This document shows, in pieces, positions 24,604 to 31,810 of a DNA stretch of 64,000 nucleotides. The stretch is taken from positions 1-64,000 of the forward strand of contig QZJU01000006.1 in the NCBI GenBank assembly GCA_003597955.1. The letters run 5' to 3'. How positions within the stretch are numbered: the first letter of the stretch is position 1; the number at the start of each line of letters is the position of its first letter. Below the pieces are notes generated by a model that was given only the letters and a program-made list of their open reading frames with translations, ran no database searches and had not been told where the DNA came from. A program made the position numbers and the translations under genes. The DNA comes from Candidatus Parcubacteria bacterium. Lineage in GTDB: Bacteria; Patescibacteriota; Patescibacteriia; PEXW01.

Positions 24604-25119
24604 GTGTCCTCACGCTCGTTAAAAAAACCCAGGATCATTCGAAGTTACCGGGCGATAATTCCAACCATAAGCCTTGCTGGTCGGCCAGAATTTCTGCTTT
24701 TTCAAAGGGCAACCAATGTCCATTACCCCGGATTTTGGGAGTGTTTGGGCGCCACACCCGAAGATGGTAACAAAGTTAAAGCGAGTTGGATTTTGCCCAA
24801 GGGCGGTTTGAGCGAAGGCGGAATCCGGATCACTAGAATTTTTGAGGAGATTTATCGGCACCAAAGGCCAATTGAAGAATGGCCGGGTAGCCGATGCAAC
24901 GATTATGATATCTACGAATCTTTGTATTTCTTAGTGGATTGCGCCACCATAAAACGCATCGATTTGTGCCCCCAGCACCGTGGTTTCGGCTGGTTCCCCT
25001 TGCCGGCAATCATTTGCTTGAAGAAAATCGTCAGGGAAAGCACCTGGGAAGCCTTTAAAAGGCTAACTTCAATTGATCTTTCAAAATACCAGCCCCAGAT
25101 AAATCACCGTCATCACTAA
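24604..25119 (+). CDS. Nudix-fold-like protein with degenerate Nudix box
   Basis: 171 residues starting at GTG behind AGGAGG. The layout looks like a Nudix hydrolase: FLLFQRATNVHYPGFWECLGATPED before the box, then WILPKGGLSEGG and RITRIFEEIYRHQRP, where the canonical box would be Gx5Ex7REUxEExGU. The expected Arg-Glu pair is not intact, so nucleoside-diphosphate hydrolysis is doubtful. The rest (YESLYFLVD, WFPLPAIICLKKIV) also fits the fold. It is monocistronic, with palindrome A upstream and a terminator downstream. Confidence 0.5.
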   Translation: MSSRSLKKPRIIRSYRAIIPTISLAGRPEFLLFQRATNVHYPGFWECLGATPEDGNKVKASWILPKGGLSEGGIRITRIFEEIYRHQRPIEEWPGSRCNDYDIYESLYFLVDCATIKRIDLCPQHRGFGWFPLPAIICLKKIVRESTWEAFKRLTSIDLSKYQPQINHRHH

Positions 25120-25131
25120 AATTGTTTTTTA

Positions 25132-25164
25132 AAAAGACTGCCCCATACTCGCAGTCTTTTTATT
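25132..25164 (+). terminator. terminator of the Nudix-like gene
   Basis: AAAAGACTGC (25132-25141) and GCAGTCTTTT (25151-25160) form a perfect 10-bp stem with a T-rich tail. Confidence 0.85.
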
Positions 25165-25166
25165 TG

Positions 25167-25299
25167 ACCCCGCAGCACTTTCCGAAAATGGTTGTTAGAG
25201 GTTTTGGGTATAGATATTGGTATCGTTTTGGGGGCGCGGTTTTTAAATTAAACTTTAAACCACAACCAAGACCACGCCCAATAAAAAGTGGCGCGGGGT
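25167..25299. repeat. palindrome element, copy B
   Basis: Left arm ACCCCGCAGCACTTT (25167-25181) pairs with the right arm at 25285-25299 with two mismatches. Inside, GGGCGCGGT and ACCACGCCC also pair. As in copy A the right arm runs straight into a -35 box (TTGACT, 25299-25304, with TAATTT 17 bases on), here ahead of the small gene at 25364. Confidence 0.55.
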
Positions 25300-25363
25300 T
25301 GACTTTCTTTTTAAAGTTTGATAATTTGAATAACTAAAACCAAAAAAACCAAGGAGGGTAAAA

Positions 25364-25498
25364 ACGGAAATTTTAGGAATTGTTCTTTTGGTGATTGGGT
25401 TAGTCGCTTTAGTATGCTGGGCTTGCCCTAAAATGTTCGGACACAAGTTTTCCAGAACCAGCCAGGGCAAACCCTTTAATCAATGGCGCCACTTATAG
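25364..25498 (+). CDS. 44-residue membrane protein, apparent ACG start
   Basis: A perfect AAGGAGGG ends five bases before ACG (25364-25366), which sits exactly where an initiation codon belongs. The frame continues as EILGIVLLVIGLVALVCWA, a membrane segment, then CPKMFGHKFSRTSQGK and a stop at 25496. No ATG, GTG or TTG lies at a useful distance; an in-frame TTG some seven codons later would cut the membrane segment. The layout resembles a TatA-like miniprotein but no Tat motif is convincing. Either ACG initiates, or ATG has mutated or been misread. Confidence 0.5.
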   Translation, partial: TEILGIVLLVIGLVALVCWACPKMFGHKFSRTSQGKPFNQWRHL

Positions 25499-25524
25499 GC
25501 AAAAGCCCAAAACCCCATTTCTAA

Positions 25525-25557
25525 AAATCCGCCTTGCTTTACAGAAGGCGGATTTGT
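25525..25557 (+). terminator. terminator-like hairpin with CCGCC/GGCGG core
   Basis: AAATCCGCCTT (25525-25535) and AAGGCGGATTT (25545-25555) form a perfect 11-bp stem with a 9-base loop. It follows the small gene, and its right arm is also the upstream flank of the TATAAT at 25558. Confidence 0.6.
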
Positions 25558-25665
25558 TATAATTATCTTGTTGGTAAACTGGAAATAAAAAATGTTATCA
25601 TTGAGGCTTTACCAACATAGTGAGGTCCCTTACCGCCAGTGGATTATCCCTGGCGGTATTTTTTT
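25558..25665 (+). ncRNA. candidate small RNA, copy 1 (about 95 bases)
   Basis: TATAAT (25558-25563) predicts a start at 25570, exactly the first base of a 9-bp stem GTTGGTAAA (25570-25578)/TTTACCAAC (25608-25616). After a short linker, a terminator hairpin ACCGCCAG (25632-25639)/CTGGCGGT (25650-25657) with seven T ends it. No protein frame fits. A second copy lies at 26469-26550 with the same promoter flank and the same terminator including its loop (TGGATTAT). It is not a recognised family. Confidence 0.55.
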
Positions 25666-25815
25666 GACATCAATATGTGCAAGGGATACGCTAAATCTAG
25701 CTTTTTTGACGAGTTCAAACCTCGCCCATGATGTCACAATTATGGTGATCAAATTGGAAGTTTAGCGTTAAAAAGCCTCGGCTGTATGGCTTTCCATTGG
25801 CCGGGGCGATTTTTA
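25664..25815 (+). ncRNA. candidate structured RNA with terminator
   Basis: A folded stretch: CGCTAAA (25689-25695) pairs with TTTAGCG (25761-25767) and encloses two 4-bp hairpins with 7-base loops, CGAG/CTCG (25710-25724) and TCAC/GTGA (25734-25748), a three-way junction. A terminator follows, GCCTCGGC (25775-25782)/GCCGGGGC (25800-25807) plus T run. A promoter-like TTGACA (25664-25669), 17 bases, TACGCT (25687-25692) overlaps the first arm, so either the outer stem or this promoter is not used as described. Confidence 0.4.
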
Positions 25816-25871
25816 TTCTTTAAAAGCCCTTGACCCACAGCCAGCAATCAGGCAGTATTTATTTTGTATTT

Positions 25872-26010
25872 ATGGCCCTATCGTCTTCCGCCAGAGGCGG
25901 ATCCGCTTTTAACGGAAACGGTTAGGCCTGCCCGCCGTACTCGCATACGCGAGGCAGGCGGGACATCGGCTTTTTCCGGCAAAGCCGGACCCGGCTTCGC
26001 CGGGCAAGCC
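25872..26010 (+). pseudogene. tRNA-Glu relic split by three hairpin insertions
   Basis: Pieces of the intact tRNA-Glu at 26266 occur here in order: ATGGCCCTATCGTCT (25872-25886), AACGG then GGTTAGG, GGACATCGGCTTTT (25961-25974) and CAAGCC (26005-26010). Between them sit GC-rich palindromes: 25887-25909 (CCGCC/GGCGG) in the D-loop, about 25927-25960 (CCTGCC/GGCAGG) and 25975-26004 (CCGGC/GCCGG and CCGGC/GCCGG) inside the anticodon loop. The 3' half with the T-arm is missing, so it cannot be a functional tRNA. Confidence 0.6.
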
Positions 26011-26026
26011 ACCATAGCGCTTTTAT

Positions 26027-26287
26027 ATGTTCTACCTTTACATCATACAAAGCTTTAAGGATAAACGGTGGTATATTGGGATAACACAGGATGTGCAAAA
26101 TCGAGTTGCTAAGCACAATAGCGGGAGCGTGCGCTCTACCAAAGCCTTCCGACCCTATAAATTAATTTATACTGAAATTTTCAAAACAAAAACTGAAGCT
26201 CGTAAAAGGGAAATTACTTTAAAGCGTTCTGGATTACTTAGGAAGCAGTTAAAAGATAAACTCATGGCCCTATCGTCTAACGGTTAG
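26027..26287 (+). CDS. GIY-YIG family endonuclease, runs into tRNA-Glu
   Basis: 86 residues, a single small GIY-YIG domain. The motif reads LYIIQ then WYIGITQDVQNRVAKHN, followed by KAFRPYKLIYTEIFKTKTEARKREITLKR, as in UPF0213-like nucleases. The last seven residues, MALSSNG, and the stop codon are encoded by the first 22 bases of the tRNA-Glu gene (26266-26340). With the relic copy of the tRNA 5' end at 25872, the gene sits between two 15-bp direct repeats of tRNA sequence. It may be a homing or repair-type nuclease; its target is unknown. Confidence 0.75.
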   Translation: MFYLYIIQSFKDKRWYIGITQDVQNRVAKHNSGSVRSTKAFRPYKLIYTEIFKTKTEARKREITLKRSGLLRKQLKDKLMALSSNG

Positions 26288-26340
26288 GACATCGGCTTTT
26301 CAAGCCGGTAATCGGGGTTCGATTCCCCGTGGGGCTACCA
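26266..26340 (+). tRNA. tRNA-Glu (UUC)
   Basis: A complete cloverleaf of 75 bases with encoded CCA. The anticodon loop UUUUCAA between UCGGC and GCCGG gives anticodon UUC. The T-arm CGGGG-TTCGATT-CCCCG is canonical. The 5' 22 bases double as the end of the GIY-YIG gene. Confidence 0.95.
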
Positions 26341-26383
26341 AAATGAGCGGGCATCACGAAGTGGTGGCCGATCATTTTTTTCT
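26341..26383 (+). terminator. terminator after tRNA-Glu
   Basis: An imperfect long stem (AATGAGCGGGC-ATCAC against GTGGT-GGCCGATCATT) with a short loop and a run of seven T directly after the tRNA 3' end. Confidence 0.7.
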
Positions 26384-26440
26384 TCTCGGGGAATCGAACG
26401 GGCGAGGACGACTGCCAGTGGCAGTCGACGCCGCCTGTGC
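26384..26440. repeat. reverse T-arm fragment with hairpin
   Basis: CGGGGAATCGAAC is the reverse complement of the 3' part of the tRNA-Glu T-arm, lying on the opposite strand. It is followed by GGGCGAG and a hairpin GACTGCCA-GT-GGCAGTC. It looks like another tRNA fragment interrupted by a palindrome, as in the relic at 25872. Confidence 0.4.
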
Positions 26441-26468
26441 GCCGCAGTTTTAACGAAGGCGAATTTGC

Positions 26469-26550
26469 TATAATAAAAAACTTTATTTAAATGCAACGAA
26501 GCCAGTGAGGCGGTTTGGTGCCAGTGGATTATACCTGGCGGCATTTTTGT
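26469..26550 (+). ncRNA. candidate small RNA, copy 2 (about 70 bases)
   Basis: TATAAT (26469-26474), preceded by GAAGGCGAATTTGC as in copy 1, predicts a start near 26481. The transcript would end in a terminator GCCAG (26520-26524)/CTGGC (26535-26539) with T run, whose loop and flanks match copy 1 (GTGAGG before, CAGTGGATTAT in the loop, GGCGG and T tract after). The 5' stem of copy 1 is not conserved, so the shared part is promoter plus 3' half. Confidence 0.5.
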
Positions 26551-26652
26551 TTGACAGCATAAGCTCGAATTTTCTTGGCACGCGTTTTTAAATTTGTTTA
26601 ATGGAGCTTTAAGTAATAGAATTAACTTGACTGGTCTTTAGCGCAGAAGCTT

Positions 26653-27411
26653 ATGAAAAAATTTTGGATAGTAAGCTCAGGCCTAATCGCGGCTGGTTTG
26701 TTGTGGTCAGCGCCACAAGCTTGGGCGATTCAGACAGATTCAGAAAATCCGCGGGTTTCCAGCGTGGCTACGTTTTTGCCTTTAGGTCGGGTTTTGGGCG
26801 AAGCCACAGTAAAGCCCACCATAAAACCCATCACCTTAACCAAGGGCGTTTATAAGTTTAAAGTTGGTACCAAAACCTATAGTCTAAAGCCTTTTAACAA
26901 CTACTCGGGTGCGGTCATGGCTCGGCAGATTAATTTTGGCACCAAGCTCGGTTCGGTTTACCTTTTTATCCCGCAAGGCGCTTACAGCAAAGCCATCATC
27001 AATTATTATTTGCCGGGCAGCTACAGCCAAAAAAGGGAGCTTTATGTTTTTGGCACCATCAGTAATTTTAAAGGCTGGAACGCCAGCATCAGCGTAGAAG
27101 CATACAGCCACAAAGTTTATATCGCCCTTGGCACCAAAGGAGCCGGAGCTAGCGCTCGGGTCATGGAAATTACCAGCAAAGGCTTGCGACAAGTGAATAA
27201 TCCAACGGTCGCCCCAACCGAGAGCAAAGGGCCGGTCTTGGTGCAGTTTCTAAAACTTTACCCCCTGCAAAATGGCCTGGTCACCCTGATCAAAGGCAAT
27301 ACCGCAACCTTGAAAGTTTGGAAGTACAATGGTGCCAAAAATCGGTACGACCAAGATCCTGATTATGATTTAAGCAAAATTAAAATTCAAAACGAAAAAA
27401 TTTCGCTTTAA
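26653..27411 (+). CDS. secreted protein of unknown function
   Basis: 252 residues with a clear Sec signal peptide (MKKFWIVSSGLIAAGLLWSAPQAWA, cleavage near residue 25). The mature part is beta-rich (KGVYKFKVGTKTYSLKPF, GSVYLFIPQGAY, RELYVFGTISNFKGW) with no Cys and no recognised domain. It is followed 11 bases later by another secreted protein, so both probably act outside the membrane. There is no hint of enzymatic motifs. Confidence 0.65.
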   Translation: MKKFWIVSSGLIAAGLLWSAPQAWAIQTDSENPRVSSVATFLPLGRVLGEATVKPTIKPITLTKGVYKFKVGTKTYSLKPFNNYSGAVMARQINFGTKLGSVYLFIPQGAYSKAIINYYLPGSYSQKRELYVFGTISNFKGWNASISVEAYSHKVYIALGTKGAGASARVMEITSKGLRQVNNPTVAPTESKGPVLVQFLKLYPLQNGLVTLIKGNTATLKVWKYNGAKNRYDQDPDYDLSKIKIQNEKISL

Positions 27412-27422
27412 ATACGAAAAAT

Positions 27423-28130
27423 ATGAAAAAACCAATTTATTTAATTTGCGGTTTGATTATCGTCGGCGTGGCGGCAGTCATCTTACCGAGTTCGGCACAA
27501 ACTTTGTATAAAGCTTTTACCGAAAACGTGATTTTTCATAAGATTACCGATTTCCGCACAGGCATAAAAAATTCTCAAGGTCCGGTCAGAGTGTTTGACA
27601 GCATGCAAGTCAGAGGGAATCTAAGCGTGACCGGTTCGATTACCACGCCAATCTCGGCTCAAACCATTACTTTCAATAAAAATGTAAACGCAGCAAATTA
27701 TATTGCCTCGACAAATTTGCAGAAAGCCTTGGATGAGGAATTGGCGGTTGATCTCACAAAATTGTTGCCCGGTACCACCTGGAATGTGGCGAATTATCCC
27801 CCAACCGAAGGTCATTCCGAATGGGATTCGGGCCAAGTGACATTTTCCAGCACCGGCTTGACCGTCACCATAAATACCGGCGCAATGTTGGCTGCGGATT
27901 TGTATCATACCACCGCGCCGAACCTTAATCTTCACACTTGCAATAACGCCAACACCTACCAATTATTCAATCGCCGCATTTACTATTCGTATGTGGGACT
28001 GTGCGTGGCTGGTAGCGCTTCTGCCTCGTCTTATGCCAACGGTAGCGCGCAGATATTCGTGGAAAACCCATATTCCCTCGGTTTTTACGGGAACGACGGC
28101 ACAATTTCGATTTTGACAAAAGTCAGGTAA
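27423..28130 (+). CDS. membrane-anchored or secreted protein of unknown function
   Basis: 235 residues. The N-terminus MKKPIYLICGLIIVGVAAVILPSSAQ is a signal peptide or anchor. The mature part has repeated beta-like segments (QVRGNLSVTGSITTPISAQTITFNKNVNA), reminiscent of tail-fibre or adhesin shafts, and a Gly/Ser/Tyr-rich end with two Cys. It is cotranscribed with the gene at 26653. A surface role is plausible but not shown. Confidence 0.6.
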   Translation: MKKPIYLICGLIIVGVAAVILPSSAQTLYKAFTENVIFHKITDFRTGIKNSQGPVRVFDSMQVRGNLSVTGSITTPISAQTITFNKNVNAANYIASTNLQKALDEELAVDLTKLLPGTTWNVANYPPTEGHSEWDSGQVTFSSTGLTVTINTGAMLAADLYHTTAPNLNLHTCNNANTYQLFNRRIYYSYVGLCVAGSASASSYANGSAQIFVENPYSLGFYGNDGTISILTKVR

Positions 28131-28158
28131 AAACCTCATCTCAAGTCGACTTAAACCC

Positions 28159-28187
28159 TTGCCACACCAAGTAAATCTTGTTATAGT
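28159..28187 (+). promoter_or_regulatory. promoter of hsp20, near-leaderless
   Basis: TTGCCA (28159-28164), 17 bases, TATAGT (28182-28187). The predicted start near 28194 is three bases before the ATG at 28197. There is no Shine-Dalgarno. Confidence 0.65.
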
Positions 28188-28196
28188 TTTTTCACC

Positions 28197-28613
28197 ATGC
28201 CCAAAAAAACAAGTCAAACCAAAAACATAGAAATTTCTAATACCCCGAAAGAAAAAGATTGGCTGGAAGAAAGATACGACGGCCAGCTGGCCGTGGATGT
28301 TTACCAAACCCCCACCCACATTGTCGTTCAGTCCACTGTGGCCGGCATAAAACCTGAAGACCTGGATGTGGCCATCAGCAATGATTTGGTGACTATTCGC
28401 GGCGTCAGGCGACGGGAAAATGTTGTGGAAGATCAAGATTATTTTATCCAGGAATGCTATTGGGGCGGATTCTCCCGATCAATTGTCTTGCCCGTTGATG
28501 TTCTAAGCGAAAAAGCCGAAGCAGGCATGAAGAACGGCATTTTGACAATAACCATTCCCAAAATCAAAACCGCCAAAACCCAAGTGCTGAAAGTTAAAAA
28601 CGAAGCCGACTAG
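28197..28613 (+). CDS. small heat-shock protein, Hsp20 family
   Basis: 138 residues. The alpha-crystallin domain spans about 35-135 (LAVDVYQTPTHIVVQSTVAGIKPEDLDVAISNDLVTIRG) and ends with the AGMKNGILTITIPK motif that is diagnostic of the family. It holds unfolding proteins in a refoldable state in the cytoplasm. Confidence 0.92.
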   Translation: MPKKTSQTKNIEISNTPKEKDWLEERYDGQLAVDVYQTPTHIVVQSTVAGIKPEDLDVAISNDLVTIRGVRRRENVVEDQDYFIQECYWGGFSRSIVLPVDVLSEKAEAGMKNGILTITIPKIKTAKTQVLKVKNEAD

Positions 28614-28682
28614 CTTCTGGGTTAAAAAATAGCGGTTGTGGCGGTGGGCTTAACCCACCCATTTTTCTTTAATAAATTTTTT

Positions 28683-28901
28683 ATGAAAGGCATTATTGAA
28701 AAGATTGACGGCGCGCACGCCACGATTCGACTGGTCAGCGGCGAAGCTTTAATCTGGCCGACAGCCGCTCTGCCCGAGAGTGCCAAAGTCATGTCAGTCG
28801 TGGATTGCAATTTGACCATAAGCCCGCGGGAAGCCACGGATCAGAACGAAATTTCGCGCCGCCAACTGAACGAAATTTTAGCCAGCCAACCGGAAGAATG
28901 A
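28683..28901 (+). CDS. small protein resembling DUF3006
   Basis: 72 residues from the ATG at 28683, opening MKGIIEKIDGAHATIRLVSGE and continuing IWPTAALPESAKVMSVVD, which fits the small beta-barrel of DUF3006-type proteins. The stop overlaps the start of the VanW gene (ATGA), so the two are translationally coupled. The role is unknown. Confidence 0.55.
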   Translation: MKGIIEKIDGAHATIRLVSGEALIWPTAALPESAKVMSVVDCNLTISPREATDQNEISRRQLNEILASQPEE

Positions 28902-30718
28902 GTGGCGCAAAAAGAAATTTAATAAAAAAGAAAGTCGGTCGGCTTAGCTTAGTCGATTTGGGTTTTGGCTTTGGCCTGGCTGCGGTCTTGGCCGCAGTTT
29001 TTTTTGCCGTTCCCCAGGTCTATGCCAAGAAATTTTTGCCCGGCGTTTGGATCGGTCAAGTGCCGGTTGGCGCCAAAACCCAAGCTGAAGCCAAAGCCAA
29101 ACTTGAAAAGAGCGTGACAGCGCTACTGGACCAGGGCTTAAGCGTGGAAATCGACGGTAAGATTAAAAAAGTTCCAATCCAGCAGGCCGTGACCTCCAGT
29201 GATATCACTCCTCCGTTGATCGAGATTGATGAAGCCGCGAGCCTGGATAACGCCTTCAAATACGGACACGCTTTTGGGCTATTCCGAAACTCTTTGCAAG
29301 CCTGGCGAGCCATGATTTTCCGCAAGCACATCGAGCCGATTTACCAGGCCGATGAAATCACCATCGAGAATGCTTTGCGGAAGCAGTTCGGCGCCAAAGA
29401 TGTGTTGCCGGAAAACGCGCATCTTAGTTACGCGGACGGAGTTTTTAAGGTGACGCCGGAAAAGGCCGGCCAAGGCTATCAATATCAAGCGGCCATCAAA
29501 AGCGCGCTGGCCCAATGGTTAAACCTGCAGCCCGCAAAGATAAAGCTGACTTCAGGCGAAGAACCAGCCAGAATAAATGCCGAGAGCGCGAATAAATTCA
29601 TTGACGACGCTGGGGCGATTGTCAAACTTGCGCCGTTGACTTTAAATATTCCCGAAGCTAAAGCCGTGACTCTGGATGCTGCTGCCGTCGGCCAAGCTCT
29701 GGATGTGGGGCTGAATAAAAAGAATTCTTTAACTTTAGTTTTTGCTGAAAACAAGATGCAAAAGCTGATTAAAAAAATTCAAGACCAAGTGGATGTGGAA
29801 GCGAAAGACTCGAGATTTAAAATGGAGAACGGGCGGGTCGTGGAATTTCAGCAAGGCCAGGTCGGCAAGCAACTGGATGTCAATGCGACCTTAGCCAATT
29901 TAAACGAAACGATTATCAATCAAAAAAAGTCCGTAGCCCAGGCTGAGGTGAAAACTATTAACCCAATTTCCGCTTCGGAAAACGCGCAGAATTTGGGGAT
30001 TACGGAATTAGTGGCTACGGGCAAAACCAATTTTGCCGGCAGCCCGACCAACCGGCGCCACAATATTGCCAATGCCGCTAAGCTTTTAAACGGCCTGCTA
30101 ATTAAGCCCGGGGAAGAGTTTTCGTTGGTGGCCGCCCTGCAGCCGATCGAAACTTCCAACGGGTATTTGCCAGAATTGGTGATAAAGGGCAACCGGACGA
30201 TTCCCGAAGTGGGCGGCGGGCTGTGCCAGGTGGGCACGACCATGTTTCGCTTGGCTTTAAATTCCGGCTTGCCAATTCTGGAACGGCGGAATCACAGTTA
30301 TCGCGTGAGTTATTACGAGCCGCCCGTTGGCATGGACGCCACTATTTACGACCCCAAGCCGGATTTTCGTTTTAAAAACGATTATGCTTCGGCCCTGCTG
30401 CTGCAAACCCGGGTTGAGGGCAATAATTTGATTTTTGATTTTTACGGCACCAAAGACGGCCGGAGCGTGACTTTGTCCAAACCCAAACTATTTAATGTCA
30501 CCAAGCCGCCGCCGACTCAATATATTAAAACCACGGATTTGAAGCCGGGCGAAAAAAAGCGCCTGGAGCGGGCGCATAACGGCGGCGAAGCCAGCTTTGT
30601 TTATTCCGTAAGCAAAGACGGCAAAACCAGCGCCCAAACCTTTGCCAGCAAATACCGAGCCTGGCAAGAGGTCTGGTTGGTCGGCGCCACAGCCGAAGAA
30701 GTGGCGGCGGAAAGTTAA
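28898..30718 (+). CDS. VanW-family membrane-anchored wall protein
   Basis: 606 residues from the ATG that overlaps the preceding stop; a longer open frame upstream is not needed. One membrane segment (about 17-40) precedes an extracellular part with peptidoglycan-binding-like repeats and a C-terminal VanW domain (GEEFSLVAALQPIETSNGYLPELVIKGNRTIPEVGGGLCQVGTTMFRLALNSGL). VanW domains occur in cell-wall proteins, though their chemistry is not settled. Likely acts in wall maintenance with the PBP and SpoIID-like proteins in this window. Confidence 0.85.
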   Translation: MSGAKRNLIKKKVGRLSLVDLGFGFGLAAVLAAVFFAVPQVYAKKFLPGVWIGQVPVGAKTQAEAKAKLEKSVTALLDQGLSVEIDGKIKKVPIQQAVTSSDITPPLIEIDEAASLDNAFKYGHAFGLFRNSLQAWRAMIFRKHIEPIYQADEITIENALRKQFGAKDVLPENAHLSYADGVFKVTPEKAGQGYQYQAAIKSALAQWLNLQPAKIKLTSGEEPARINAESANKFIDDAGAIVKLAPLTLNIPEAKAVTLDAAAVGQALDVGLNKKNSLTLVFAENKMQKLIKKIQDQVDVEAKDSRFKMENGRVVEFQQGQVGKQLDVNATLANLNETIINQKKSVAQAEVKTINPISASENAQNLGITELVATGKTNFAGSPTNRRHNIANAAKLLNGLLIKPGEEFSLVAALQPIETSNGYLPELVIKGNRTIPEVGGGLCQVGTTMFRLALNSGLPILERRNHSYRVSYYEPPVGMDATIYDPKPDFRFKNDYASALLLQTRVEGNNLIFDFYGTKDGRSVTLSKPKLFNVTKPPPTQYIKTTDLKPGEKKRLERAHNGGEASFVYSVSKDGKTSAQTFASKYRAWQEVWLVGATAEEVAAES

Positions 30719-30740
30719 ATTTTTTGGAATCGCAATTTGG

Positions 30741-31181
30741 CTAAAGCCAAATGGCGATAAACAAAGCGCCCCACCAGCTTATGACCGAAAAGGCCCCGGA
30801 TATGAACATCCGAATTTTTAGACTTCTTGGCAAAGCTTGCATCCGAGTTTCATCAGGCAGTTGCTCAAGCTTTGGCCGCATAACCCAGTTGATTAAAATG
30901 CCATCAATAATCAAAATCGCCACAAAAGCCAATTTGAGGTAAAAAAGTCCGGGCCGCGGTCCTGGAATGCGGGCCCAAATCCAAATGCCAGTAATTATGG
31001 CCAAACCAAGGCCGATCCAAATAACCCTGGAACCGAAGTGGAAAAAATTTTTTAGTTTACCCCAGGTTAAATCTTTCCGGACGAATTGCAGATGTATAAA
31101 AACCGCCGCGCCCATGGCCATGACAATGGCGCCGACATGCGTGAAAGCCAGAATAAATGCCAAGAATCCGTATTTGCTCAT
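30741..31181 (-). CDS. four-helix membrane protein
   Basis: 146 residues from MSKYGFLAFILAF (an upstream ATG adds eight residues). Membrane segments lie near 5-30, 48-68, 78-98 and 125-145. The loop IWARIPGPRPGLFYLKLAFVAILIIDGILINW resembles small CopD/DUF2214-like integral membrane proteins, but no diagnostic motif is present. Function unknown. Confidence 0.5.
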   Translation of the reverse strand: MSKYGFLAFILAFTHVGAIVMAMGAAVFIHLQFVRKDLTWGKLKNFFHFGSRVIWIGLGLAIITGIWIWARIPGPRPGLFYLKLAFVAILIIDGILINWVMRPKLEQLPDETRMQALPRSLKIRMFISGAFSVISWWGALFIAIWL

Positions 31182-31214
31182 ATTGCTTATGCGCAAGTAT
31201 AGCACAAAAAGAAA

Positions 31215-31238
31215 ACCCGACTTATTTTAAAATCGGGT
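31215..31238 (-). terminator. terminator of the membrane protein gene
   Basis: ACCCGA (31215-31220) and TCGGGT (31233-31238) pair. On the minus strand a T-rich tail follows. It ends the gene at 31271. Confidence 0.65.
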
Positions 31239-31270
31239 CTGGTGGCGTGTAAATTTTTTGACATGGAGGC

Positions 31271-31810
31271 TTAGCGCCCCTTAGATTCGTTGAATTTCGA
31301 ATCTTCATCCAATGTGTTGGCGAAGAATCGAAGTGTGGCGGAAGTGGCATCGCTCAAGACGGCTACGGTCGCTTGCGCCGGCCTCATGCCCGTGGCTTTG
31401 GTCAAGTTGGCGCCGGCATGGAAACCCAGGAATGAATAGATTCCCAGGAATAGAACCGCAAGCGCAAAGACCGAGATTTGACCTGGAAGTTTAGTGTTGG
31501 CTGAATACCAGCCAGCCAGCTTAGTGATGATCGGCTTAAAAATATGCCGCACGACCCAGAAGGCCAAAATTAAAATCAGGAAAAAACCTGCATAAATTGG
31601 GCCTTGGGTAAAATCCAAGCCAAAGAACCAGGGCAAAGCATTGTGCGAGTCAAAGTAAGACTCACCCATTGAGGCGGCAAAGACGATCATGAGCGCGAAG
31701 CAGATGCCCGCCCCCTTTACCCAGCCGTATTTGGTTGACTTTGACCAGATGTGGAAGATAAGCATCACGACAAAGGCAAAGAATGCCCAGGACAACAGGA
31801 ACAGTGTCAT
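31271..31810 (-). CDS. four-helix membrane protein
   Basis: 179 residues, behind a perfect AAGGAGG. Membrane segments lie near 4-22, 34-52, 66-86 and 108-130, and the C-terminal 45 residues are soluble. A promoter TTGGTC, 18 bases, TAAAGT lies upstream on the minus strand. No family is recognised. The strong Shine-Dalgarno places it in the accessory gene class of this window. Confidence 0.6.
   Translation of the reverse strand: MTLFLLSWAFFAFVVMLIFHIWSKSTKYGWVKGAGICFALMIVFAASMGESYFDSHNALPWFFGLDFTQGPIYAGFFLILILAFWVVRHIFKPIITKLAGWYSANTKLPGQISVFALAVLFLGIYSFLGFHAGANLTKATGMRPAQATVAVLSDATSATLRFFANTLDEDSKFNESKGR

Noticed and set aside
25872-26010. Functional intron-containing tRNA-Glu
   Set aside because: The 3' half, T-arm and acceptor partner are missing, and the inserts are simple palindromes, so splicing would not yield a tRNA.
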